Assembly: GCA_017443175.1 (NCBI GenBank)
Contig: JAFSOZ010000013.1
Location: forward strand, 124,001-188,000
Direction of reading: 5' to 3'
Length of the DNA stretch: 64,000 nt
Source of the DNA: Bacteroidales bacterium
GTDB taxonomy: Bacteria; Bacteroidota; Bacteroidia; Bacteroidales; WCHB1-69
In this document: positions 1 to 6,778 of the stretch, in pieces
Layout of the letters: the number at the start of each line of letters is the position of its first letter
How positions within the stretch are numbered: the stretch's first letter is position 1
Notes under the pieces: model-generated
What the model saw: the letters and a program-made list of their open reading frames with translations, nothing else
Database searches by the model: none
Told to the model about the DNA's origin: nothing
Position numbers and translations under genes: made by a program

Positions 1-11
1 TTATTTTCCAT
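1..11 (-). CDS. Possible start of a downstream gene, cut by the window edge
   Basis: One base after the TAG stop of the specificity-subunit gene (13-15, minus strand) there is an ATG at 11-9, followed by GAA AAT and then the window edge. The tight spacing would suit a translationally coupled partner such as a DNA methylase subunit, but only three and a half codons are visible. This is inference from position only. Confidence 0.3.
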
Positions 12-12
12 A

Positions 13-561
13 CTACTTACTTATTTCATTGATTAACAACTGATTGACAATGCTTGCACGTTTCTCCGCAAGGGCATTGATTAAATAGGTTTCCCGTTTC
101 TGAAGTTTGGATATTTCCATCACTTTCTGTTGGGTGACTTTATCCGGAACGGGGATTTCAAGTTCTTCTAAGGTGGATTTATGGATAAGCGGGGTGGCGC
201 TTCCAATCTGAGAAGCCCGTATTTTGCTCACCATATTGGGGTGGTTCAGGTACCAACAGACATATTCTGGCAACACCTTGTCGCTTTGCAACCGTATTAC
301 ATATAATGTAGTAGAGGCTACCGCTTTAATATCAAGATAGAAAAGTGTGCAAAGGTAGGTCGTGCCCTTTCCCGCAAACAGCAAATCCCCCTTTTGCAGC
401 AGATTTTTCTCCATTTTCGGATTATATTCTACAAAAGAGGCGATTTTCTCTGGAGAATCCATCGTCAGATCCTTCATTTGCATATAGGCCACCTCATCTC
501 CCGGTGGGCTGTTGAGATAGACCCCTGATCGTATTTCTGCGATGTCTTTCAATAGTATCAT
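13..561 (-). CDS. hsdS: Half-size type I restriction-modification specificity subunit (HsdS-like)
   Basis: A 182-aa protein with one target-recognition domain followed by a helical conserved region. Seen: the opening LLKDIAEIRSG, the middle GDLLFAGKGTT, and an ending typical of HsdS (IGSATPLIHKSTLEELEIPVP, then QQKVMEISKLQ and a coiled-coil tail). Full HsdS proteins are about 400 aa with two recognition domains, so this is a half subunit that would have to dimerise, or a remnant. HsdS determines which DNA sequence the methylase/nuclease complex recognises. No hsdM or hsdR lies inside the window; a partner may start at position 11. The ATG at 561 follows a good -7/-33 promoter at 596-623. Confidence 0.72.
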   Translation of the reverse strand: MILLKDIAEIRSGVYLNSPPGDEVAYMQMKDLTMDSPEKIASFVEYNPKMEKNLLQKGDLLFAGKGTTYLCTLFYLDIKAVASTTLYVIRLQSDKVLPEYVCWYLNHPNMVSKIRASQIGSATPLIHKSTLEELEIPVPDKVTQQKVMEISKLQKRETYLINALAEKRASIVNQLLINEISK

Positions 562-595
562 AGAGTAAATCGATTACTTAATATATTTACGGTTG

Positions 596-623
596 CAAAT
601 ATATTAAATATTTCGGTAATCAA
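596..623 (-). promoter_or_regulatory. Bacteroidetes-type promoter for the hsdS-like gene
   Basis: On the minus strand, TATATTTG at 603-596 fits the -7 consensus TAnnTTTG, and a TTG (-33) lies at 623-621 with 17 bases between. The start codon is 35 bases downstream. The promoter sits between the left end of the insertion sequence and the gene, so it was left intact. Confidence 0.6.
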
Positions 624-640
624 TATACTAATAATGATTT

Positions 641-668
641 AAGGTAATGTTGCCAAAAATAGTTGGTG
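641..668 (+). repeat. IS left terminal inverted repeat
   Basis: 28 bases beginning AAGGTA and ending TAGTTGGTG, matching the reverse complement of 1783-1810 at 22 positions. The inner block TAGTTGGTG is identical in both ends. Confidence 0.75.
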
Positions 669-679
669 AGTGCCTAAAT

Positions 680-727
680 AAAGGACAGGGAACTGGGCCC
701 TTAATAGCCCTAAGTTTCCTGTCCTTT
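680..727. terminator. Hairpin at the 3' end of the transposase gene
   Basis: Arms 680-694 and 713-727 pair over 15 bases with one mismatch, and the plus strand continues into a T tract. The transposase stop (710-712) lies inside the structure, so the 3' arm also encodes the last codons. It can stop transcription entering from either side, which is common at IS ends. Confidence 0.65.
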
Positions 728-1705
728 TTTTGATGCTTGCTGCCGGAAGAAGAGATACCATTTCACATAGTTTTGGTAGTGTCTTTTTGAAAGTCCCCTG
801 TGCAGGGAGATGTTCCCCTTCAGATGCCCGAAGAAGGATTCCAGAGCGTTGGTTGTTTTGGGCACACCGGGGTGTTCGATAAAGACAAACATGTTCGGCA
901 GGGCTCCGCGCAGATGTGCGTAAGCCTTGTGCACCATCTTGTGGGTGAACCATTCCCGATGGGATTCCATCTTCGTTGTCCTGGTGTTGATATAGCTCAC
1001 ATACCGGTCGTGCCAGTCTGACAGCAGCCGTTTCCAATACAGCATGTCGTTGCGCGTCTCTATCCGGCTGATAAGGCATACGATCTGCCGGAGGTCCTTC
1101 CCGGCCATGCTCTGCGGATGTCGCGTGAGCCATGTCAGGCATTCCCGTTGTATGTGTGCCAGACAGCGCTGGCGCAGCGCAGCAGGACAGGCGGCGTTGA
1201 CGGCCTTGATGATGTTCTTGCCGCCATCCGAAGTGACGCTCTCTATTTCAACCCCGAGAGACTGTATGTTCCGGAGGTCCTCCTCTATCTCCTCCGCCCA
1301 TTTGTCGTCGGTGAGACGGTAGAAGAGCGTGCTCTTTACCGTCTCGTCCCGGTATAGGACCAGACAGAGCTTGTTGGGGAACCATGTCCCGTCTATCAGC
1401 AGGTTCACCCTCTCGTTGCCGCGTATGTGCCATGTCGGGTATTCCTCAAGGTACTCGTCGAACCATCTGGACAACTGACGGGGACTGTACCCGCTTAGAT
1501 CGGCGATCTGCTGGAGGGTTTGCTTGCCCATCACCCACCACTCGAACCATACGAAGCGGTTGTTCCGTGAAACGTCCTTTCTGCGGAAGGTGAACACGCT
1601 CCCGCAGTTCTTGCATTTGTAGCGCTGATGGCCCGACTGACGCCCCCATTTTATCACGTCCATAAAACCACAATGAGGGCACCTTTCTTTTCTCGTTTTT
1701 GACAT
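710..1705 (-). CDS. Transposase, IS256/MULE-type DDE with N-terminal zinc ribbon
   Basis: 331 aa, intact. An N-terminal zinc ribbon has Cys9, Cys12, Cys31 and Cys34. A helix-turn-helix-like segment follows (about 60-85, LQQIADLSGYSPRQLSRWF). The DDE catalytic triad is readable as Asp105 (LLIDGTW), Asp160 (TSDGG) and Glu289 (TNALESFFGHLK), with the RCLAHIQRE motif typical of the IS256/mutator fold between the second Asp and the Glu. This matches the zinc-binding variant of IS256-type transposases. Other frames in this region are shadows, and no frameshift is needed. The start at 1705 is five bases from a perfect palindrome that may restrain translation. Confidence 0.88.
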   Translation of the reverse strand: MSKTRKERCPHCGFMDVIKWGRQSGHQRYKCKNCGSVFTFRRKDVSRNNRFVWFEWWVMGKQTLQQIADLSGYSPRQLSRWFDEYLEEYPTWHIRGNERVNLLIDGTWFPNKLCLVLYRDETVKSTLFYRLTDDKWAEEIEEDLRNIQSLGVEIESVTSDGGKNIIKAVNAACPAALRQRCLAHIQRECLTWLTRHPQSMAGKDLRQIVCLISRIETRNDMLYWKRLLSDWHDRYVSYINTRTTKMESHREWFTHKMVHKAYAHLRGALPNMFVFIEHPGVPKTTNALESFFGHLKGNISLHRGLSKRHYQNYVKWYLFFRQQASKKGQET

Positions 1706-1710
1706 AAAAA

Positions 1711-1746
1711 AGTAACTTTGATGAAAACGTTTTCATCAAAGTTACT
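1711..1746. repeat. Perfect 36-bp palindrome before the transposase start
   Basis: The 18 bases 1711-1728 (AGTAACTTTGATGAAAAC) are followed directly by their exact reverse complement, with no spacer. It ends five bases before the transposase ATG. It could be a repressor or transposase binding site, or an mRNA hairpin that protects the gene from read-through expression. Confidence 0.85.
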
Positions 1747-1782
1747 ATATTCTGTTGATGTGCAGGGATTTAACCCCTGTTC

Positions 1783-1810
1783 CACCAACTACTTTTGTCT
1801 ATTATACCTT
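1783..1810 (-). repeat. IS right terminal inverted repeat
   Basis: Reverse complement begins AAGGTA and ends TAGTTGGTG, as the left end does. Its outermost two bases form part of the TAA stop codon (1811-1809) of the neighbouring glycosyltransferase. Confidence 0.75.
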
Positions 1811-2975
1811 ATTTCCGGAGCGCAGCCTTATACATTTCAATGAGTCGTTTAGCAACCACCTCGTTGATGTCGTAGTTGTTCATTGACTCGGCATATTTGA
1901 ACCCCATCTCCCAACGTTCTTTCGGATGATCGAACCAGTAGTCGATGCGTTCGGCAAGCGCTTTTGCATTTTTCGAAGGGAATTTGCTGCGCTCATCCAA
2001 AGCATACGCGGATGTGCCGGAGTAGCGCGCTGTGGCAATCACGGGCACAACGGCCTGCTGCAAGGCTTCCGTGATGCTCATGCCTTCCACTTCAATGTAG
2101 GCACAATGAACGGCCAAATCGGCATTGGCTGCCAGTTTGCGCAGCTGATCGCGATTGTAATAACCAATGATCGGCTTATATCCGACCACACCCTCTTCGT
2201 ACAGTTTTTCGGCCATACGGGTGTATTGTTCCAACTTAGGACCACGGCCTGCTATGTGAAGTCTTATCCGTTTCGCATACTTGCTGAGACGAATGGCCTT
2301 ATACAGCGTCGGTTGGTCTTTTTCCACAGCCGTGCGACCGATGTAAATCAGGTCGAGTGGACGATTTTCATCGAAATAGTCATCCGGCGGCGTAAGCGGA
2401 CGAATACATTTATCCGGAATCACGCCATTGGAGAGGGTAAAACAATGCGCTTTGACACGGTGGCGAACCAATCGCTCACGGACATTCTCCGTAGGACATT
2501 GTATATATTTGTAATGACGGTAGAAAGTGTGACACCAATGGCGCAAGATAAGTTGGCATGTCAGAAAACCGGCACGGCAGCCCAAGGTGTTGAAGATGAT
2601 ATTCTCCGGATGCACGTGGTAGGTGCCCACAATGGGTTTACCGAGCTTTAATGCCCATTTCATAGCGGCACGGTGGAGAAAGAAGGTCTCTTCCATGTGT
2701 ATGACATCCGCCCAGCGAACCGCTTCCTCAATTTGCGGTCCCTTCCACTTGGCAAAATGATAGCCAAATGAGGAGAGCATCGGCTGTACTAAAGGGAAAT
2801 CGAAATTCTCCATCTCATAATCCGGTTTCTCTCCGTTGGGATCTTCCAGGTTTTTACCCGAAAGGACACGAACTTCCTGTCCGGCATCACGCAGTGCTTT
2901 TACGGTTCGTCTTGCTGACTCGTCAAGGCCATTGCCCTCACAGAAAAAGTTGTTTACGACAAATAATATCTTCAT
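1809..2975 (-). CDS. Glycosyltransferase, family 4 (GT-B fold)
   Basis: 388 aa, cytosolic or membrane-associated. The N-terminal Rossmann half starts KILFVVNNFF with a Gly-rich acceptor loop (CEGNGLDES), and contains HVHPENI, usual in GT4 enzymes that act on lipid acceptors. The C-terminal half carries the donor-binding segment LIYIGRTAVEKDQPTLYKA and the EX7E-type motif EVEGMSITEAL. Donor and acceptor cannot be read from sequence; glycolipid, capsule or LPS synthesis are all possible. No other sugar-polymer gene is nearby. The insertion sequence abuts the 3' end and may supply part of the stop codon, so the original C-terminus could have differed slightly. Confidence 0.85.
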   Translation of the reverse strand: MKILFVVNNFFCEGNGLDESARRTVKALRDAGQEVRVLSGKNLEDPNGEKPDYEMENFDFPLVQPMLSSFGYHFAKWKGPQIEEAVRWADVIHMEETFFLHRAAMKWALKLGKPIVGTYHVHPENIIFNTLGCRAGFLTCQLILRHWCHTFYRHYKYIQCPTENVRERLVRHRVKAHCFTLSNGVIPDKCIRPLTPPDDYFDENRPLDLIYIGRTAVEKDQPTLYKAIRLSKYAKRIRLHIAGRGPKLEQYTRMAEKLYEEGVVGYKPIIGYYNRDQLRKLAANADLAVHCAYIEVEGMSITEALQQAVVPVIATARYSGTSAYALDERSKFPSKNAKALAERIDYWFDHPKERWEMGFKYAESMNNYDINEVVAKRLIEMYKAALRK

Positions 2976-3000
2976 ACGATAACAATTTAAATAACCGCCG

Positions 3001-3008
3001 CAAAATTA
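3001..3008 (-). promoter_or_regulatory. Putative -7 box for the glycosyltransferase
   Basis: TAATTTTG on the minus strand fits TAnnTTTG and lies 26 bases before the ATG at 2975. No clear -33 TTG at normal spacing. Confidence 0.4.
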
Positions 3009-3229
3009 ACATTTTTTATGAAATATAAAATATTGATAATCAATTGTGTTTATATGTTAATGATAGAATTTTAGCAAAAAAAGAAGCTAAAGGTGCCGTG
3101 ATTGTTCTACAAATGTCACACCCTGTTCGTATAGAAATCCTTATAGCCTGAACGGCTTGATTATCTATAGAAGTAAACTAATGCGACGATACTAATTGAA
3201 CCATGGGTGGCATCAAAAGATGCGGAAGA

Positions 3230-4114
3230 TTATTTCTCCTTCTCTTCCACTGGCTCCTCTTTATACGGACATTCGGGATAGTTTGTCTTCACAAAAGAGT
3301 ATATCAGCAACCCGATACCGAGCAAGATGATGGGGATACTGAGCCATTGTCCATTGTTGAGGACATGTCCGATTTCAGATTCCACCTGCACCTCTTTGAA
3401 AAATTCAATGATAAAGCGGGCGATAAATATTACGGTCAAGGTAGTACCTGCCATACGGCCAGCGGCAACTTTGCCCTTGGCGAATTTGAAATAATAGGTT
3501 ATCAGTCCGATGAACAGCAGAAAATAGACCACCGACTCGTAGAGCTGTGCCGGATGGCGCAGTGTTCCTGCCACGCCCGGACCACCCATGGTGAAATCAA
3601 ATGCCCAGGGCACTGTGGTGATGCTGCCCACAATCTCGTGGTTCATCAAGTTGCCGCAACGCACAAACGCCGCTGCTATGGGAATGGCTATAGCCAAGCG
3701 GTCCATCAACCACAAAACATTGATTTTGTGCCGCCAAGTGTAGTAGATAACGAACAAGATGATCGCAATGACGGCACCATGACTAGCCAGACCTTGATAG
3801 CCGATGAAGTTGCCCTGACTGTCAATGGGCAGGAGAATCTGCAACGGAGCCTTGACAAACATTTCCGGTTCGTAGAAGAGAAAATGTCCGAGGCGCAAAC
3901 CGATGATGGTCCACACAATCGTCCAGATAGAAATCTTATCCAACAGTTTTTGCGAGAGTTTCTCTGTCTTGAAAATCTGCTGCAAGGTGTAATACGCCAG
4001 CAAGAAGCCAGTAGCCAGCAGTATGCCGTACCATCTCACCTCAACGGATCCAAGATGAATCGCTACAGGGTTCACTTTCCATGTAATCGTGCACAAGGTG
4101 TTCAAAAAGGTCAT
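3230..4114 (-). CDS. lgt: Prolipoprotein diacylglyceryl transferase Lgt
   Basis: 294 aa inner-membrane enzyme that moves a diacylglyceryl group from phosphatidylglycerol to the lipobox Cys of prolipoproteins, the first step of lipoprotein maturation. Seen: about seven hydrophobic segments, the motif GYQGLASHGAVIA with its essential His, RCGNLMNHEIVG (Lgt signature), RHPAQLYESV, and RFIIEFFKEVQ. Length is normal for the family. The gene starts 19 bases after the stop of the DUF2490-type gene, so the two are probably co-transcribed. Several neighbours are lipoproteins and would be substrates. Confidence 0.95.
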   Translation of the reverse strand: MTFLNTLCTITWKVNPVAIHLGSVEVRWYGILLATGFLLAYYTLQQIFKTEKLSQKLLDKISIWTIVWTIIGLRLGHFLFYEPEMFVKAPLQILLPIDSQGNFIGYQGLASHGAVIAIILFVIYYTWRHKINVLWLMDRLAIAIPIAAAFVRCGNLMNHEIVGSITTVPWAFDFTMGGPGVAGTLRHPAQLYESVVYFLLFIGLITYYFKFAKGKVAAGRMAGTTLTVIFIARFIIEFFKEVQVESEIGHVLNNGQWLSIPIILLGIGLLIYSFVKTNYPECPYKEEPVEEKEK

Positions 4115-4133
4115 CTTTCAATATTTTAATCAG

Positions 4134-4979
4134 TTAAAAAGCATAAACATATCCAGCTCCAAGAGTACCCCTGAAGCCTTTTTCTTTCGTATAGGATTTC
4201 AATTTCGTACCATCCGCATTGGCATCCACCACCTTGTCACTCACATAGTCGCCAAGGAAGTAGAAGTTCAGCTGGTGATGCTTGCTGATTTTCCAGTCCA
4301 CACCCAGAGAGCCCCGGTAACGGTTGATGTAGCCACCTTTGAAGCTATGCAGGAACCAACCGGCCTCCCCTGTCTCCGAACCGTCTTCAGTATAATAGTT
4401 TGTGCCATCATAAAGCGCATGGATCACGGGCGCGTTCAAGAAGTTGCGGATCTCAAAATAGGCGTATGGCGTCACCTTGGCGAAGCCCCTGTATTTCAAA
4501 GTGAGCCGGCTTTTCAGGGTCAGGGCGCTGCGCGGATACTGGTATTCGTTGAAATCGCCAGAACGATAGGTCCACTGGAAACGCTCCTTCAGCGACAGGC
4601 TCCACTTGCCCATTCTGACCGTGCCCGTGGCATCCACATACAACCGGTGGCGGAAATCGCCGAACGAACTGGAAGAGTTGCTGTAAGGATTCATGAAGAC
4701 ATAGCCGATGCCGCACTTGAAATACTTATTCACCTTATAGCTAAGCTGAAGGGAGGTCTGAAGACGGTCGAAACTGCGGAAATTCTTGTCAAAACGAGCC
4801 TCCTCTTCCAGCGACACATGCAGTCCTTTGACAATTTTCTTGTCCAATCCGACCGATATTCTGCCACCTACCTCAGGATCAAGGTTCACATCCGTCTGCG
4901 CGCAAGCAGAATTGAAAATTGAAAACTCAAAATTCAATATTAAACCAACCAATAAAACAAAAAACCACCTAAATTTCAT
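4134..4979 (-). CDS. DUF2490-type outer-membrane beta-barrel protein
   Basis: 281 aa with a signal peptide ending near SACAQ and a mature part of alternating amphipathic strands (LSLKERFQWTYRS, LTLKSRLTLKYRG, HHQLNFYFLGDYVS) that ends in an aromatic residue (GYVYAF), as outer-membrane barrels do. It resembles the DUF2490 family; function unknown. In related genomes DUF2490 genes often sit near Cthe_2159-type carbohydrate-binding proteins, and here the next gene upstream is one. The signal peptide contains a Phe/Asn-rich stretch (LNFEFSIFN) encoded by a low-complexity micro-repeat at 4909-4943, which looks like a recent in-frame intrusion. Confidence 0.7.
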   Translation of the reverse strand: MKFRWFFVLLVGLILNFEFSIFNSACAQTDVNLDPEVGGRISVGLDKKIVKGLHVSLEEEARFDKNFRSFDRLQTSLQLSYKVNKYFKCGIGYVFMNPYSNSSSSFGDFRHRLYVDATGTVRMGKWSLSLKERFQWTYRSGDFNEYQYPRSALTLKSRLTLKYRGFAKVTPYAYFEIRNFLNAPVIHALYDGTNYYTEDGSETGEAGWFLHSFKGGYINRYRGSLGVDWKISKHHQLNFYFLGDYVSDKVVDANADGTKLKSYTKEKGFRGTLGAGYVYAF

Positions 4980-4992
4980 ATATCACAAACCC

Positions 4993-5046
4993 AACTATTA
5001 TCTATTATCTATTAACTATTATCTCTAATCTCTAATCTCTAAACTT
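4993..5046. repeat. Micro-repeat tract between two genes
   Basis: Quasi-tandem TATTATC units followed by CTCTAAT units fill most of the 71-bp gap between the Cthe_2159-type gene and the DUF2490-type gene. Similar words occur at other 5' regions in this window. Confidence 0.75.
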
Positions 5047-5050
5047 TTAT

Positions 5051-6703
5051 CTACCATCCTCCCGGTCCTCCTCCTCCATTTCCTCCCGTATAAGAGCTCA
5101 ACGACACCGCAGTGCCCCCGCTCACACTTCCGTCTTCTACAAACATTCCGTTAAACAGCGTGTTGCCGCCACTCACCGACACGCCGGATTTCAGCGTGGG
5201 GGTGGAAGATCCCGACACCACGAGAGGTGTGCCGCCACTGGCCGGGGTCTTGAACGCATACGTTTCCGAGCCCACCTTTAGGGCATACCAGGTGTTAGGT
5301 GTCCACGAAGAAGCCGAATAGCAGCTCTGGGACAGGGAGGAACCGCGTTCCAGACCGCCGACAGTCACCAGCGTGCCACCCTGCACATAGAGTTTATAGC
5401 CTTCCTCGGTGTTGGCGTCGATGGCCACTTCCGGGGACCTTGCGCCTATGGCATACACCACGCCACCCGTAATGTAGAAGTTGCCGTTGGCATCCATACC
5501 GTCATTGTTCGGTGCGTAGGCACACACATATCCGCCGCTGATGGTAAAGGTACTCCCCGAGTTGATGGCATCGTCTTCTGCCGAATAACTGTAAACCACA
5601 CCATTGGAGATTGTAATGGTCCCTTTGGACTCAATGCCTTCGTTGTGGGAACTGCTCACAGCTACTGTGCTTCCGGAGAACGCTATGTTTCCGTCAAACT
5701 TGAGGCCTTTGGCGGAAATATCGCCAGTCGTGTAATCGTTCCCCGTAGTAGTGACCGCCACCGTGCCGCCGTTGAAATAGCCTGCTCCGTCGCAGTTGAT
5801 ACCCTTGCCTCCGGAGCCCTTGCTGGTGATGGTGAGCGTGCCGCCGTTCATCTTGAAATAGACATCCGCTTTGATGCCGGCCGTGCCCGAATAGGCACTC
5901 TCCTCGCTGTCGTAGGCCGCGCTGCCCGTCATCTGGATGGTTGTAGTTCCACCGTCAATCTGGACATAGCCGTCTGAACCGATGCCTTTTTTCGTGTCAG
6001 CGGAGACATTTACATCCAATATGCCACCTGTAATAATCACATAGTCTTTGCCCCTAATGCCATGCCCCGCTGAGGAATTGACATTTATCGTTGGTAAAGA
6101 CCTGACATACACAAACTCATCGGAAATTATACCCGACTTTCCGGTCGCATTGACCGTCAGGGAGCCACTGCCGCTGAAGACCAAAGGCCCTTCGCCGAAG
6201 ATGGCAGCTTTCTCGTCCTCGTTGGCAGGCGTGGCCGTGTAGGATGAACCGTCGGCCAGCGTGTTGCTGCCTTGCACAAGCATATATGTCATGGCACCTT
6301 TATTAGGCTCGGCCACAGGGCCCTGGATGTTGATCGCTGCACCGTTTTGATGGGTAAGATTCAGATTGTTGAGTGTGAGAACTTGTGTATTGGAACTGTA
6401 CAACTTGAAATATCCGTCATTGGATGTTCCCGAAAGCGCATACATCACAATCGAATCCCCGCTATAAACTATGGTCACGTCATTCCCTTCGATGCTGACG
6501 CTGAAATCATCATTAGTGCCGCTCACCTTAGCAGTACCGGAGGTGGAAAACACCACATCAACCGTCATGCTGTAACCCACGTCGGTAATATCCACATCCT
6601 CCGTCCCTGAAGGGTCAATCCATAAAATATTGTCCTTCTCACACCCAACGAACATCACCGTCATCCATAACAGTGCAAGAAGCATAGGCCATAATCGTTT
6701 CAT
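5051..6703 (-). CDS. Carbohydrate-binding domain lipoprotein, Cthe_2159 (DUF4353) type
   Basis: 550 aa from the ATG at 6703. A signal peptide ends in a lipobox (VMFVGC), so the protein is a lipoprotein, probably on the cell surface or in the outer membrane. The body is a beta-helix of short repeats (GYFKLYSSNTQVLTLNNLNL, YVQIDGGTTTIQMTGSAAY, ISNGVVYSYSAEDDAINSG) typical of the Cthe_2159 family; the founding member binds polygalacturonic acid. The C-terminus is a Gly-rich tail (GGNGGGGPGGW). A longer frame starts at 6754, but the -7 box at 6725-6732 lies inside that extension and the signal peptide begins at 6703, so the shorter start is preferred. Confidence 0.8.
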   Translation of the reverse strand: MKRLWPMLLALLWMTVMFVGCEKDNILWIDPSGTEDVDITDVGYSMTVDVVFSTSGTAKVSGTNDDFSVSIEGNDVTIVYSGDSIVMYALSGTSNDGYFKLYSSNTQVLTLNNLNLTHQNGAAINIQGPVAEPNKGAMTYMLVQGSNTLADGSSYTATPANEDEKAAIFGEGPLVFSGSGSLTVNATGKSGIISDEFVYVRSLPTINVNSSAGHGIRGKDYVIITGGILDVNVSADTKKGIGSDGYVQIDGGTTTIQMTGSAAYDSEESAYSGTAGIKADVYFKMNGGTLTITSKGSGGKGINCDGAGYFNGGTVAVTTTGNDYTTGDISAKGLKFDGNIAFSGSTVAVSSSHNEGIESKGTITISNGVVYSYSAEDDAINSGSTFTISGGYVCAYAPNNDGMDANGNFYITGGVVYAIGARSPEVAIDANTEEGYKLYVQGGTLVTVGGLERGSSLSQSCYSASSWTPNTWYALKVGSETYAFKTPASGGTPLVVSGSSTPTLKSGVSVSGGNTLFNGMFVEDGSVSGGTAVSLSSYTGGNGGGGPGGW

Positions 6704-6724
6704 GTAGGAATCATTTAAGACCTG

Positions 6725-6732
6725 CAAAAATA
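6725..6732 (-). promoter_or_regulatory. -7 box for the Cthe_2159-type lipoprotein
   Basis: TATTTTTG on the minus strand, 22 bases before the ATG at 6703. It supports the shorter start and separates this gene from the TPP-controlled receptor upstream. Confidence 0.55.
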
Positions 6733-6778
6733 CTAATTTTTGGTTAGTAGCCATTTTGCAGGTCTTTCTGACCCCAAC

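Larger units (their letters stand above)
641..1810 (-). mobile_element. Insertion sequence, IS256 superfamily with zinc-ribbon transposase
   Basis: A self-contained element of about 1.17 kb with one transposase gene and terminal inverted repeats (641-668 and 1783-1810; 22 of 28 positions match when one is reverse-complemented). It carries a strong hairpin at the 3' end of the transposase and a perfect 36-bp palindrome before its start. I found no convincing 8-9 bp target duplication; the flanks share only a possible ATTT (637-640 and 1811-1814), so the exact outer edge is uncertain by a few bases. It lies between the stop of a glycosyltransferase gene and the promoter of the hsdS-like gene. 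Confidence 0.8.

Noticed and set aside
639..1739. Second and third frames in the insertion sequence, suggesting a frameshifted transposase
   Set aside because: The 331-aa frame already contains the complete zinc ribbon and DDE triad, so no frameshift is needed.
631..1820. 8-9 bp target duplication of the insertion sequence
   Set aside because: Flanks do not match beyond ATTT; not enough to claim a duplication.
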